The notes: generated from the letters alone by a model not told the origin. 64,000 bases of DNA from Atherinomorus stipes (GCA_023101725.1 JALJCO010012813.1:240955-304954), one strand, 5' to 3'; numbered from the stretch's first letter, positions 1 through 14,041 are shown. Numbers and translations: made by a program.

Positions 1-1918
1 CGCTGAAGTTCACTTGGCACTCAGGATGACTGGAGCTCCAGTTTAGCCTCTTCCGTGGGGCTTCCTCAAGGTTTCCTCCTGTGGTTTGGAGACAGAGATG
101 TTACCCTGGAGAGAAAGTAGAAGTGATGCTGCAAAGAAAGAGAAAGGTAGGGGGAGGTGAGGCGGGGGAAATGGACAGCATGGAGATAAGCTGGCTCTGT
201 CTCTGAGCTGGGTTAATGGATGCGTCCCAAGGGCTCACTCAGGAATGCACCCAGGCATTACCGCTAGCATCTTGGTGTCATCTGTCTTCTGTCCCCAGAG
301 AAAGATGACAAATGGCTTTATAACCCCCCCTCCTTTCTCCACACTTCAGCATATAAATGGCTCCAGTTTGGACGCTTGTTATTGTATTTGAGTCCTGATT
401 TATGTAAATGTGTACACTGTTGTGTAAGACATGGAAACTGTAAATTTGACTTTATTTTTAATCTGTTGATTACCCAAGACGTGTTTACGAAGTACTGTGG
501 TGTCAAAACATCCTAACAAAGGAAGATGGACTTCTTGGATAACCTCTGAATTATAAATATGCAGGGCTGAAGTCAATATTACAGACTGGTCATCATGTTT
601 TTCAGCTTGTGTGCCAGACGAATCCTCAGACGATGATAAGATCACTATGTATGAAATCGCTCGACTTTCGACCCTTGTCTGCAAAGATCGGGCTGTGCTG
701 CTGATCTGTCAGAGATGTATAAAGGTCTTGATTGACTTGTAGATATTTTTCTGAACAACAAAGGCTAAACAAGCAAAAGTGGTGTCACAACATAGGTTAT
801 CAGGCAGAAATTCAAGCCAGGTTTTTGACTCTGGCTGTGAGCTGTTTGATGGTGTCGGCACCAGACGGCTGACCACAAACGTGGATCTGGAACTGCATTT
901 CTCTCACGAGGTGAACAAACTGTAACCTGAAACAAGTATGTTAGATATGAATGTGTAATTCAGGGTTTAGGAGCACAGTTGGTGCTCCGAAGGCAGGAAG
1001 GAGTGGAAAGATGCTGACTTTGTAAACTGGTCATTAAATTCGCTCAGTATGAGCATGTGCACAGATAAGTTGAGCTAAGGTAATACCATACCATTCCAAT
1101 TTATTTCTAAAGCACTTTTAAAAACAACATAACAGCTGACCAAAATGCTCCATAATAGCTTTGCGTTTGAGTCCAGTTTCAGTCAGACTACGGTTTATAG
1201 ATTTCACAAGTTCAATTTTTGTTTAATGAATACAATAATTGAATTTATTTCTAGCATCGAGTGTGAAATGACAGTTGAATGAGGCAATGGTTTTTGCTCA
1301 ACCCGGCCTTTTAATTAAACAACCCCCCCCCCCTCGTCCCAGTGTTCATGCTGTGGAGGGGAATCGACTTATTGACCAAAGCATGTCTCAAGCCGTGGTG
1401 CTTGGAGTGTGTGGAAAAAAGGTTCAGGACATTCTGCTGCTTCTAACTTTCTCCATGAAAGATCATTGTAGCTGTAAGCGAAGCCAAACAGATGATGACT
1501 GGCAGTTACTTGGATGGAGATTTTTGCAGATAATAAAATCAGGATTTTATTTGAAAGGAGTTTGTCTGGAAATACTTCACTATGAGTTGACATGTGGTCT
1601 TAATGGCCCATTTTTCAGTCTCATTTTTAGATATTTTACAAAGATAAAATATAAGAATGAAAGCAGCTTTGTTGAGAATTCAATTATATTACTGTTTTTA
1701 TACATGCAAACAAAATATGGAGCTTTTAAGATGTGCATTGTTGTTTTTTCTTTTACTCTGAGATCTTTGAAACGATCCCATTTTGGTCAGACCAACTGTT
1801 GACTTGTACAATATTTTAACCCTTTGAGCACTGCGCCTTTCTTTAGGCCTCTGCTAAAAATTGCACACCCATAATGAAATGAGTGCATGCATCTCTGCAG
1901 CCACGAGGTATATTAGAA

Positions 1919-2257
1919 TAGGGATGTAATTATATAAAAATTTCATATCACGGTGATAGTGACCAAAATGGTCATGGTTATCATTATAATCGCGGTATTA
2001 TGGAAATCCCCCCCCCCTAGCATCTTTGAAAATATCCAAAATGGGTCTAGACATCTACTTTGTCCTTTTTAAAGTGGGAAAAGTCTCCAGAACTGTCCAC
2101 GTGGGTGCCTTTGTTGCTTTCTACCAGGTTTTCATAAATTAAATAATGCAAACCGGGACTGTTGCTGCTTTTACAGGCAATAGTCATGGCACAGTATTAA
2201 TAATCGTTGGGAATTTTATTATGATTTATCATTTTATCTGTTATCGTTACATCCCTA
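1919..2257. mobile_element. hAT-like MITE
   Basis: The ends form inverted repeats: TAGGGATGTAA on the left and TTACATCCCTA on the right, about 340 bp apart. The inside is AT-rich with a C-run near 2011 and no coding capacity. This end motif is typical of non-autonomous hAT elements of fish. I could not find a convincing 8-bp duplication, so one flank may have decayed. Confidence 0.5.
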
Positions 2258-2304
2258 TACTTTTAGAGTCGTAGCAAAGCAGAGATTTGTAAGGTTTGTG
2301 AAGA

Positions 2305-2337
2305 TAAAAAGAAATAAAAAAAAAAAAAAAAAAAAAA

Positions 2338-2380
<43 letters not shown>

Positions 2381-2396
2381 GGGGGGGGAAGGGGGG
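2305..2396. repeat. Poly(A) followed by poly(G) homopolymer block
   Basis: About 65 nearly uninterrupted A residues (2305-2372) are followed directly by about 24 G-rich bases (2373-2396). This is a simple-sequence block. Its exact length is likely to be polymorphic or affected by sequencing error. Two proline/phenylalanine-rich minus-strand open frames come entirely from this tract and are not genes. Confidence 0.9.
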
Positions 2397-3099
2397 CTTG
2401 AAGTGGGTGGAGGTTGTGATGATGTCTGGGGGGATCGAATCGGAGTCTTGAGCTTTTCATGTTGATCTTTGCTCTGCCTGATTGTCATCTTATCAAAGTT
2501 GCATACTTGAACTCTGCTTTACTGACTTGTCTATAATGCGTCTTTCCAGGTGACCCCCCCCCCATGCCCCTCATCCCCCCCACAATTCCACACATAACAT
2601 ACAGCTGAGCTAATGCTGTGAACTTGACAACAAAGCCAACCTTATTCTCAATGAGCGCTGATTGGATCTCAGGAAAATCCTTTTCCTGTCTGAGTCACAG
2701 GGGTAATTACTAATGGATAATGCCACATTTGGCGCGTCTTTGGTGAGCATGTGCTGGTGCGACTGTGCGTGCTTTCATGCGTGCGTAAACGATGAGGCGA
2801 CGCAACAGGAAAAGGGCTTTTCCTTTGGGCATTTTGTGATATCCCTCCACCACAACCTTTATTTTCTGTCGACTCGGTGAGAGAATTCATCTGGGTGGAG
2901 TTGGGATTGCAGGGAGGGTGGGAAGCACAAGCTACCAGGGGTCACTTCCTTGCCCTCTCCCTCAGCTTCACACAACACACACATGCATGCTGTACATGCA
3001 CTCATATTCACAGAAAATCTATGGCTGCATCGCTGACATCCACATGGATGCTGTCATATGCTGGGGCTGGAATCCAGAACGGGAGGGGAGGGGAGGGGA

Positions 3100-3448
3100 G
3101 ATGAGTGATCAAAAGACGGAGAGGGAGGGGTAGGGAGAGCGGGGACAATGTCAACAGCTCAGCTCCCAGCACAGTCAGCTGAAATCCAGAGCTCAGCTCA
3201 GAAGCTCAGGGGAGAAGCAGACAAAACGCAGCAGCTCCACTTTAACGCGGCGAAGGCATGGAATCTGGACCTGGGGCTCGCACTCTGAAAGCCACAAAGA
3301 GTTATCCCACGCCGGAGGACGCAGCCATGCTTTAAAATTTTCTCTTAAGCTGTCTTTGTGGAGTGTCTCTCTTTTTTTTCCCCCCCTCCATTGTTAGAGA
3401 CTCGACACAGGGGATAATTCATCTCGTAGTGCAACCCCTCTGAAGTGG
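3100..3448 (+). other. daam2: Probable non-coding first exon of daam2
   Basis: This is inferred from context. A GC-richer, purine-rich block (GGGGA repeats, then short CAGCTC repeats) is followed at 3449 by a strong splice donor, GTAAGTGGG. The first coding exon of daam2 has a splice acceptor directly upstream of its 5' untranslated part (18853-18854), so at least one upstream leader exon must exist, and this is the best candidate I see. The exon start is not defined by sequence. It contains a 25-codon open frame (ATG 3258, stop ending 3335), which would be a uORF in the leader. The exon could belong to an alternative promoter or be a chance donor. A spliced transcript would settle it. Confidence 0.35.
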
Positions 3449-6400
3449 GTAAGTGGGAGGTATTTGATTATGATACGGATACTCGTAACCCTTCCTGGTC
3501 ATTGAAAGCAATAGCAACGCTGAAGTGCTGTTCCTGCAGTGGAATAGCAACAGATGAAGCTACAGATGTTCAGCCTAGTTTGACTGTGCAATGCTTGCTG
3601 CTTCTGAATCCTGCCAGGAAAAGGCAGACTACTGCAGCCGATAAAATAAACAGCTAGTCAGAATACTCAGTTGAAAGTAAAAAAACGTGGCTGCAGGCAA
3701 TGGAAGCTCTTGCTTCCACATTTTATGTTGTGATTGGAGGCAGGACAATGTTTTACACGTCTCCTTTTTTTCAGTTTTTAAAGTACAGTGGCTTTATAGA
3801 TCATAAAAGGCAGCAAAAGCTGGGTTTTGGAAATTACTCAACAGTGTCGATAGTACTTTTTGCTGTACCCCCCAAGAGTGTCGGTGCAGAGTGTAAGCAA
3901 GGCGTTTAGCATATCTGTGAGCTTTTTGAGTTTATTTTTAGCTGAGATTCACTGAATGTTGAGTCAGGGGGTGCAAATGTCTCTGGAAAACATTGCCGGA
4001 GTTCAGGGATATTCCTGTCAGAGAAGTGACACTCGCATTCATTTCAAACCACAGAAGCCGTCATGTGATGACTAGGACTTGATGTAAGGCTCAGGAAAAT
4101 GTTTGGCATTTCAAAAATTGACGGAGGATGGAACATGTTGTGTAATGGGTGCTGGCCTAGTTTGGGGGCCGAGACCAGGGCTGATCATTCATGTTCATCA
4201 ATCACACGGTCAGCCCTTTGGTGTGAGCGCTGGCTCGGCAGCCACACATTCCCTCTCTCTTCCCAGCTCAGTCTAACAGGGAACTAGTGGCTTCATGTGT
4301 TGACATCATGATACTAATCAACCATTCTTCCTCATCTCAATCGAAGGAAATCAAAAATCTGTAGTATCTCAGACAATATGTTTTCCTCATTTGAAAGTAT
4401 GTAAAAAGTATGCTAATCAAATTCATGCACAAGGCCACCTGTAAAATTGATGAGGAATAATGACTCGGAGTTTAGCTAGTCAGATGATCTGTTGAAGGAT
4501 GACAATCCAAAAATAAACCTCAGCATTTGTGAACTTTTTCCCCAGAAGTTGATCTATTAAACTGCTGGGAAACTGATAACGGTGACATGAAAAAGCACAA
4601 GACCAACACGATTTCTTCACCATCTGAGTGGCTTAAAGATTAATCAAAGACTCTTTTACGCCTTTAAGGGATATCCTTCAATGTTGTCTTTGTGTTTTTT
4701 GGATTTTGATCAAGATGGTATCAATTTCCACCACATTAAAGGCTTACTCCTTAGGCTGCTGGAAATCCTCCTGCACTCAGGTGCACTTAGGGGCAATCAG
4801 AGTGACATCGCTAAAAGATTTAACATGTTAGGAGCGCATTAACAGGAGCGGAGGACTCACAAATATCGTATGTCAGCGTTGGTGAGGCTTTTCATATTTT
4901 ATTGACCATTATAGATGCATTACTGTAGCTGTGCTGTCAGGATTAGGAGTGTGAGGGATAGTTAGTAAGCAACAGCTGGCCTTTTAACTCTACAGCTACA
5001 CCAACTGGCACCTTGACCACTAATAAGAGATGAGGTCTGTAAAGCTGCTTTAATCTGATCTTTTGGTATCCTCTTCATGTGTTTACAGCAGACTACTTAA
5101 AGTATCTGCAGGACAAAAAAATCCTGGAGTCTTCAGGAGAAAAGCTACTACTCCTCTCCATCAATGGAAGTCCCCACACTGAGTGGGTATCAAATGGCAC
5201 TATTGTATTTGTGCCAGTGACACACTTTCTGTGGTCTTATGATGTGTAAGCATATCTCTTCCTTACAGCGCTTCAATTCACAGCAGCATTTCTGCAGGCT
5301 ATTTTAAAAAATGCTGGTCATTTCAGAGGGCTGTCCCTATCTCCCTTTCTATAACTGTCCCTGAAGAGCATTCCAGACATTACCCAGAAGCCCTCTGTCC
5401 TCGATGCCGCAGCTGTTGACCCTTCACCCAGCCAAGATTGGCTGCTATTCGGACTGCTGTGCAAAGAATGAGAAGTCGAACAATGGCAAGGTGACCAATG
5501 CATGAGAACTGCTGAGACAACAGAGATCTAGTGTGAGCATGCATGAAAGCAAACTGTTGTCTTTGCTTCCTTTGATAGCTCCCAAGTACACGCTCAAGCA
5601 TCTGTGTGATTTGCATGAGTTCATCGAACTGATGAAAACTGCACATTCCTTTGAAAAAGACAGGACTCTGGGGTGCTGGAAGAACATGGAGTCTCTGGGA
5701 AGTTCAGCATCCTTTCTCTCCTGAGAGTCATGGTAACCAGCTCTGAGGCTGAATCCATGCCAACTCTTCTCCCCACATATAATAACACGTCTTCAGTTAG
5801 ACTGAGAGCTCGTGACTCTGGCGCGTTCCTCCCCGTTGAAATAAGAAAGCAATTTGACACGGCAGGAAAGTGCTTTGGGGTTCGAGGGATGCCGATGCCA
5901 AGTGTTGGATTTCATTCCGAGCCCCGTTAATATGTGGGAATGTCGGAGCCTGCGGAATGTGGCGTGGCCGACTTTCTTCTCACTCCCAATATTAATAGCA
6001 CAGTTATCCCAGTGATCCAGTCTACTGTATTTGATGAGAGGCGATGCACCCGTTGCCCAGCGCAGAACTGGGTCAACCCTTGGCCTGTGCCTCGGTTTGT
6101 CTCCCACCTGATTCACCCTCTGTCCAGAGCCAACAGTAACATCTGCATTGCTAGAATCTCACGCATTTGGCTGATGGAGTTTGCTTGTGCAACATGGGGG
6201 TTATCTTCAGATTACAGCCACCATACACAGTTTTAAGAGTTGAGATGTTACATGAGGTGAAGCAGAAAGCCACTTATAAGAGCACGCACCCTACTGTAAA
6301 CATTTCTGCTTCTGCATAGTTTCAGCTTTCACCAAACAACTCGTGCCTCATTTGGTTTGTGGCTTCTATTGAGGGTTTAACATGTTTATTATAATTAGCT

Positions 6401-7431
6401 TCCAACTGAAACTGTACATGGCTGGGCGGCTGCCGTGTGGAGCTCCTGCATTAGTTTTGGTTAGAGCAACAAACTCAACGGCACCATTGTAACAACCCCC
6501 TGCTACTTCATGTGGTTTGCACTGTAATGAATGTTCCTTACATCAGGAAATGGCATTCTTTTTAATGAATCAAACTAAATGAAATGGCTTTTAATGGCAT
6601 CCCTGGAGGATTGGAAAAATCTCCCCCCCCCTCTTTTTCCAGTGGTTTTAGTCGAGGCATTTCCGCTTAATGGATGAGGTGGGTTACTGTGCCTCACGGC
6701 CTTGTTAAAACCAATGGCGCTTACATGTTTGTTTTCAATGAAGTTGTGTCCAATAAGACCTCTGAGGATTCTCAAATGCTGGTTGTGAAAGAGTTGACAG
6801 TCTTAAGAATTCAATATGTCATGTTGAAATTCTTCCACAGAGATGGTGAAGATCTGGTTTCATAATGCAGCAGCTTGATGGGGAAAACATGACGAGCAGA
6901 GTCTTGACTGATGAAATAACACTTGACAGCAGTGGATATGTGATCAAATGTCCTTAAATCTTGGAAGATCAAGCGAGATCTTCCTGATTATGTTTTGGAA
7001 ATAGAAGATGATGTTGCTGGTAAAGAATACACCATTTTCCAGTAAGACCTTTAAGATTAAAATCACGGCTGTGGCAGGATTCTACTTTCCTTTTTTGTTG
7101 TGTTTTGTGTTGTTGTCAATCCTTTAGCTTTTTTATGCTGTGGAAATGGCTTTTAATCATGTTGTTTCACATTCACCTTATTAGTTCAGACATGGCATGA
7201 AGAGGTGGTCAACATATCAAGTGATAGACCAGACTATGTATCACAAATGTGGTACTGTTTACTGGAAATACCTTATGCTTGCGTTTTTTTTTTTTAGCTG
7301 TTCCAGTCTTTCAAACTGTGAAACTGAACGAGGCTTCTCCAGGTTTGTTGTGAAGCTGTAAAATGGAGAAAGCAACCCAAAGATTTAAAGAAAAGACATC
7401 AAGAAAAGTGGCTTGCAGACTTTTAGGGTGC

Positions 7432-8480
7432 ATTCACACCAGGATAGTCCGGGGACTCGGTCAGATTGGGTGGAAAAATTTCACACCTTTCTTTGGTCTG
7501 GTTTGCATAACTGCATGTAACCGAAGCGGACCAAAGCGCCGGGTTGAGCCTCCTTAGTTAAAACAACTGCTCGCTAGGGAGGGCGATACTCCCCAAAACA
7601 ACCACTGATGTTAGCAATGATGAAAATGCAGGAAGAAGAAGAAAACCTTTCTGATTGGCCAGGAGTAAAAGTAGAAATCTTTGCACTTCTCATCATTACT
7701 CAAGACATTTTCCAGTTGTTTTTCGTAGTTGTTTTGACCTTGACTTTTCCAAACACTCGCTGTTAGCTTTGTGTTTCTTCCTACCCAAACAATACTCTAT
7801 CACTTCCTTCTACTTCCTCTCATGGTTGTCACTTTCTTTTGGTCCGCTGGACTGTCCTGATAGTCTGTTTGGCTGAGCTAGTTTTAACTTGACCTAATGT
7901 TTTGGCTTCATTCACCAGGATATCTTAACAATCTATAGGCGCATTCAGACAGAGAGGTTCTAAGAACGCAGTTCCTATAACGACGCATCCCGAGTTTAGT
8001 TATAAGAACTACCCTTCGCCTTCAGTTCGCGTTCGCATATGAGGGGAGGACTTTGATAGGGACCATGTGTGATGCAATCGTTGCGACAGTGACAAATTTA
8101 TGCCACAGCAGATCTAATTCAAAACAGGTTTCTCATCTCTTTTATTTAAAGTTATTGTAAAAGCTAGCTTAGCAGCTTTCCCTCATCACAGGCATATGTA
8201 TCATGTAACGGAACAGCCCCCCGTTGGAAAGCTGCCCTACTGTACTAACGTCTTGTTTATCCTTCGTTGAAGTACGCCCGGACACTTTAGTGGACGGACT
8301 GGGGTTCGTTCACTTAAGTGGCGCAGATTGTACCGACACAATTTGCAACTGTATTTGGCATTTCCATCTCTTTTATAAGCGATTATAAAAACTAACTCGC
8401 CAGCTTTCCCTCCCTTTTCCTTGTTTACCTTTTGTTGAAGTGCGCCTGGAACTTTAGTGGACGGTCCGTCCACCCCGATA
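7432..8480. repeat. Cluster of unclassified MITE-like repeats with an internal duplication
   Basis: Two sequences start with similar motifs: GTGCATTCACACC at about 7431 and GGCGCATTCAGACA at about 7938. From about 8106 to 8275 and again from about 8338 to 8470 a unit recurs: CATCTCTTTTAT, then CAGCTTTCCCTC, then TTGTTTA, then TTGAAGT(A/G)CGCC, then CTTTAGTGGACGG. The copies differ at many positions, so the duplication is old or was inherited from the element. I see no transposase. The CATTCACACC-type ends suggest fish DNA transposons, but I cannot name the family. Confidence 0.4.
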
Positions 8481-8519
8481 GCAATTAACTGTCAATTATT
8501 TCAGGATTGTTTTGTTTTT

Positions 8520-8716
8520 AGTCCTCGTAGTCCTCAAAAAAAAAAAAAAAAAGAAAAAAAAAAAGAAGCTTACTGTTTTACTATATATGGTCACCTAATG
8601 AATATTTCTTAATGTTGCTAAGAGAAATAACTGAAATAATTGACATGAGTCAAATTACATCGATTAATTGTTCTAAATGTCAGTTTCGATTAATTTTCGA
8701 TTAATTGCCCAGCCCT
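8520..8716. repeat. A-rich tract and hAT-like repeat end
   Basis: An A-rich tract (about 8536-8565) is followed by sequence ending in repeated CGATTAATT and GCCCAGCCCTA at about 8706-8716. The terminal motif is typical of fish hAT-like elements that end in CCCAGCCCTA. I did not find a matching opposite end, so this looks like a truncated copy. Confidence 0.4.
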
Positions 8717-11700
8717 AACAAAAATTCAGGCTATTTCTACAATTCAAAGCTAAAATCTTTCTTTTTAACACATAGGGCTTTTTGAAATTACATACCTCAA
8801 CTTACTTGAAGGTATCTAGTGTGTAAAGATGTATCTAAAATTGAAAAGTACTTAGACATCTAACCTGTCCGTGTATTTTGCATTGGTTGAATTTATGCAG
8901 TGTTTTTCTGTCGAGCTAGGGAGATGAGCCGAAAAGTACCTCTATAAATCTGCTGTAACCTTGTGTTGAAATGATGGGCTTTGTATCCGGGCAAACACGT
9001 ACTCAGGCTTTTGATTGAGAGCGTTAGCCCAGATGTCCCACCCCTCTTTGACAGATCCTGCCATTGTTTTTCTTCCATTTGATTTGTGAACAGTGTGCAA
9101 ACACAGAGCAAGTATGTAGAATGATCCTTGCACTGACTGTCTGACAGCTGTTTGTAAACAAGTGAAAATGAAAAATGCCCCTCTGTTTAAATGTGATTAC
9201 ATTTGCCTTGGAGCCTGTCTGGAAATATTTAAGCAACACTATTAACCACTAGCTATTAAAGTAATTAATAATAATTGTGGTTGTTGGTAATTTAAGAGGA
9301 GGGACTTTGGCTTTCCGTCCTTATTTTGTGCATGAAGCCAGCGCTATACGCTGATAGCCTTTTGGCTTTGACTCAACTCTCACCTCTTAAACATTTATGT
9401 TGCTTTTGTTAAATGTTGTCGGATGGGCTACATGGGGAAAAACATGAGCCGCTTTTGAAATTCTTTGCTTCAAGGTCAATGTCATGTTGTTTCAGAGGTA
9501 TCACTCCAGTATGAAATTTCCTGGTGCATATTTGCCACTGACCCAGAGGATCTTGCCTCAGACTGCGGGGACGCTGCCTGAAGACGCAGTACGGAGGACT
9601 GAACAGGTCCTCAGCTGTCTCACCCTTGCAGCTTCCTTTGACTGATTGCAGGGTAAAAGGAAGTGATTGAGGGAGAACATAAGCAAAAGAATGAGTAAAA
9701 CCAGTAAGGCGTCAAGAGCAGGGCGTGTTTCCGATCCTCTGATTCTTGACTCTTCCTGGAAGATGCACGTAGGCATCAGAGAACAGGCAATCCTTATCAA
9801 ACCCTTGGAGAGCATGTGTGGATGGAGCCTCAGCAAAATGCCGAAGAATGTGGTTTCATATAAGCAAACATTTAGCTCAGAATGCAGTGCTGTGAGAGGA
9901 ATTTGTGTTATGTTAATTTTGTTTCTTAACCACACCGAGACTCTGCTGCAGTGTCCTCAGATGCACATAGACTGCAGTGCTGGTCGCCTGCCCTGTTGGG
10001 CCCCAACAGTTGTCCAAACCAAATCATCTGGTCTATTGTCCAGGTCTACATGAGAGAGACTCCGGTGAAAGCGCTGGCTTTCCAACATGAAATCCCCGGC
10101 AGAATGCACGCTTTCAGAACGAGTGCGAGAATGCAGCTCATGCAAATGCAGCGTGAAATAATGGCAGTTCCTCAACTGTCAGCTCTGGTCATTTGTCAGT
10201 CGAGGCTGCAGCTCACCGCTTACCATCCAGACTTTCACTGGGATAGATGGGTGAGATCATTCCCCAGGAATGCACGTCATGATGTGTGCAGAAGGCTTAC
10301 TGCTGTGTTCCTCTATCGCGTGTATGTTTACATTATTCAGACAATGGGTGTATCTTCTCATTAGTCATGCCAGTTGTTTCAGATCAATCACATATTCTTG
10401 TTTCCTTCCATAAATCTGGCCACCCATGCTGCTAAAGTCCCTATAATTAAGGAAGTAATGCATGAATAACACAACTTTAATCTTTGTTGTGAGAGAGAAT
10501 GAACAATAATGTGTGTTTGCTTTTGTGCATCTGTGCTGCAGTGGGGGATGCTTGCCCATATGTTGCTCTAATGTTGCTATTTATACAGTTTGGCCCATGA
10601 CTGTAACATGGTAAGATGTATGATGTGTTCATGGTTTCCCTAAGGCCAAAGCAGGACCATGGGTGGGCCACAGATCTGATGAGATTCATGGGAGAATTAA
10701 TCCTCGGTGTCCCAGGTGATTTGGCTCACAGCCCTGCTTTGGGGTGGGAGGAAAAAAGAATTGAAGGGTTGGCCCATTAGTCACTGGTCAGACAGGAAGA
10801 CTGTGGAAAGGGAGGGCAGGGCATGTCGGAGAGGGCAAGCTGGGGGCAACATAGCCTAAATGTGGCATTGCTCCAACATGTTCAAAACACAAGTAAATAG
10901 GTTCTTCATGTCAAATTAATGAATGTGGGTAGTTCACTTCCACATCAAGGGGCACATGCAATTTTTACAAAGCAGGACTAAACCACTACAAACAAAGGGG
11001 GGTATGTAGACGTGTGTCGGCAGAACGAACTCTGGTGCACATTTATCCTTCATGTAAGCATGTCCAGATAACTTTGGGAAATCATTTTTCAGGTTTTTGT
11101 ATGTGGCTATTCTGTGGATGTCACGTCAGTTTCTTTTTTGCAGCAGTCTGCCTTTCCTTTTCCATCCTGTAAGGATGAAGCACATTCAGCCATGTTTTCT
11201 ACCTCCCAGTAGGTGATAAATGTAATTTCCAGTACTGTTTTAAAGTGACTTTAAATCAAAGTACTGAGGTTACCACATCAACAAAAACCAGACTCTAAAC
11301 ATCTACTAAACCCCACCAATGACGTGCACATCTGCCCAAACAAAGGCAGTGTCTTTAATCTGCATTTTATTTGGGCATCATGGTTGCGTGATGCCTAAAT
11401 GCATGGCGCTACCCGCCCATGTCTGCCATCTCTGCCACTGCCTGGCTACTCCTCCTCCTCCTCGTCTTCCTCCACGGCCCAGCACCCTGCAGGAATGGTT
11501 CTCATTTGTGGAGCCCAGAAACAATGCGTGTGCAGAAAGTGTGAGCCACAGGCACAACTCTGATCTTTTATTCAGTGCCTCTTCAAAATCTTTTTTTTTT
11601 TTTCTTGTATTCGCTCGCTCTGCTTGTTAACAGTTTTATTGTTGCCGCTTGTTTTTTCCTCCCATTCTTCTCTCTGCAACTGCCTGGCTTCATGTGGGAA

Positions 11701-12829
11701 AAGAAAAGGAGGTTGGATTAAAATTCATTCATCTGTGTGTGTGCTGTGAGTGTTGGAGGAAGAATTGGGTGGAAGTGGGAACGATTGTTAAGCAGATAAT
11801 AAAGGAGTGTGTTATGCAGCAGCAGCTTTATTTCTGATTTTGCACTCAGTGCTGCAAGCGTTGTGTTGTGCGACAGATGTTGGGAGAATTTAAATTGTGC
11901 AGGCGCAGATGTTTGACAGGTATGCATCTCTTTTTCTGCCTTGTATCTGCACATTTACACAGTCACACACCAGCAGGAGCAGCTCATTCTCTCCTCACTA
12001 CGCCCCCCACTCCCCCTCCTCTTCCTCCTCCTCCACTGACCTACTTCCTGATGCAGGGGATGAGACGATGAGGTAGCGGTCTGAATGAGAAGTGGCAGCA
12101 GTATCTCCCTTCATCCCCGTCTTCCTCACTCGTCTCTTTCCCAGCACAAACCGGGGACAGGCTTCTCTCTGCTTCACTGTTCTCACTGTGTTGGGATTAA
12201 AACCCTGGATGGGTGTGTGTTTGTGTGTGTGTGCTTACATCTGAAACTCCAGTGGGTGTGTCTGAATTTTATCACATGTGTGAACATGTGTGTCTCTTCT
12301 CACTTTCTGCAGACATGGGTACTGTATGTGTAAGCATGCTGTCTCATGCGAACTTATCTGACCCTTCCAGTTAGTCATTGGAAAAATGTTATTCTTGATT
12401 AAACAATTACGATTTGATTTCTTTGATTTCGATAAGATAATAACATCTATTTACTTATGCAGGACCAAATAACTTGTAGATATGACAGAATCATGTTAAT
12501 AATGTGCTAAATAAAATGTTTTTCTTGCAAGAGGGAGCCCATTTTTACTCTTGGTGCAATTAAAAAAAGAGCATAAAAACAATATTGGCATAAAATAAGA
12601 CAAAATAAGTAAGTGGAGGTGCAAGTTGAAAGGGTATAAAATAGCTTTTGGGTGTAATTTTGTTATTTCACAGAAATTATTTATTGTCACACATGATCAA
12701 TATGATCAGGAAGTGTATGATTCAGGGGGGACGGGCTCATCTGGTTTTGTGACTGTTGGCTACGGTGATGGCTCTTGGAAAGAAACTATTTTTGAGTCTC
12801 TTTGTCCTGGTTTTGTGTGACCTGTGTCC

Positions 12830-12990
12830 TCGGCAAGAAGGTAGCAGGTTAAACAGGTGGTTACTGGGGTGGAAGGGGTCCTTGATGATGTTGCCAGCTC
12901 TGCTGAGGTAGTGAGAGTTGGCGATGTCCTCTAGGCTGGGCAGAGAGCAGTCAGTGATCTTCTGGGCTGTATAGATGACCCTCTGTTGTC
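12830..12990. repeat. Unclassified interspersed repeat fragment
   Basis: The segment with GGGGTGGAAGGGGTCCTTGA, followed by GATCTTCTGGGCTGTATAGA and ACCCTCTG, resembles an interspersed repeat I recognise as common in teleost genomes. Related material may occur at about 25463-25740. Class (retroelement or DNA element) is not resolved from the sequence, and no coding frame is preserved. Confidence 0.3.
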
Positions 12991-14041
12991 TCGGCTTACA
13001 TATACTGTAATGCATATTAATACAAAATGAATTCCCAACAAAGCAGCTCTCATTCATACCTATTTCTGTTCCTGTTGTCAGGAGATGAAATGAGTCACTT
13101 TTAAACTTTCGTGAGGTTGATCTTCTGCCCTCATAAAAGTCTGATACTTAAGCACAGCATCATCTGACTAAAACACCATTTGCATAGGTTGAAGACAACA
13201 TCTGTGCAGGGATTTTCTGTCATGATTTCATGTGTGGTGATCAGCTAGAAAGAAAAGGTGGATGTGGCAGAATGTCTCAAAGCTGCTGCTTCGCTTCCTC
13301 TCTGTCATGCCAATGCTGCAAGCTGAGATCTGGGAACCAGTGGAGCTCTTCCAGTTCAAACAGAAAACAGAGCATAAAGACAAAGTTTTATTGAAAGAGT
13401 CTGAAGCAGAAAACGTTAAATGTGACGAGAAAACTCATGTTACTCATCTCAAAGTTTACATGCTTTATACTTGCATACCTTATTAACACACCTCATAAAG
13501 GAGGGTCCATAAATCCAAACAGAAATCCTGTCCACTTTCCTAAAACAAGTAGTTCTGTCACAATCCATGGTTATAATGGTAAAATGTTAATGTTGCCCAA
13601 CTGGGCTGTTGTTTTCTTTCAGTCAGTGTTTGTGTCATGACGCAAATCACATAACATGAATATAAAACTGAGCAATCTGTAACCATGTCATCTTCTGGCT
13701 GTCTAACCAGGCTGAGCAAACCATTCACATCTATTTTAACTGGAAACATGTTTTAATCTTGAAACATTTTTAGGGGAAAGCTCAGTGAAAAAATAAGGGA
13801 ATCATGCAAGGAAGGCAGTAGAAAACTAAAATGAAAGTTAAAGCTTGTGCAGGATGCGTGTTTAGTGTTTAGCATCCCCTCTGACCTATTTTATAAGCAC
13901 TTGTGGTCAAGTAAACCCCAACATGTGGAAAAGGAAGAAATATGGAGAGGCAGAATAAGAAAAAGTTTACCTGCGTGGCTTTCAGAGAGAGGATAAAGTC
14001 ACAGCAGAACAGTTTTTTAAGCTGTTAATGTAAAGAAGGAG

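Larger units (their letters stand above)
1..3099. other. Upstream region without a recognisable gene
   Basis: I see no coding exon here. Open frames are short, unrelated to any family I know, and overlap one another on both strands. The stretch holds a run of 13 C near 1321, a hAT-like MITE (1919-2257, listed separately), a long A-then-G homopolymer block (2305-2396, listed separately) and CA-rich sequence near 2973-2995. Just before the proposed daam2 first exon, at about 3079-3100, lie GGGGA repeats that could form a G-quadruplex or act as GC-box-like promoter sequence; this is inference only. Confidence 0.5.

Noticed and set aside
2255..2488. Phe/Pro-rich minus-strand frames
   Set aside because: They are translations of the A/G homopolymer block.
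9558..10364. Cluster of overlapping frames of 125-137 codons on both strands
   Set aside because: None shows a recognisable domain or exon borders; mutual overlap on both strands suggests simple absence of stops.
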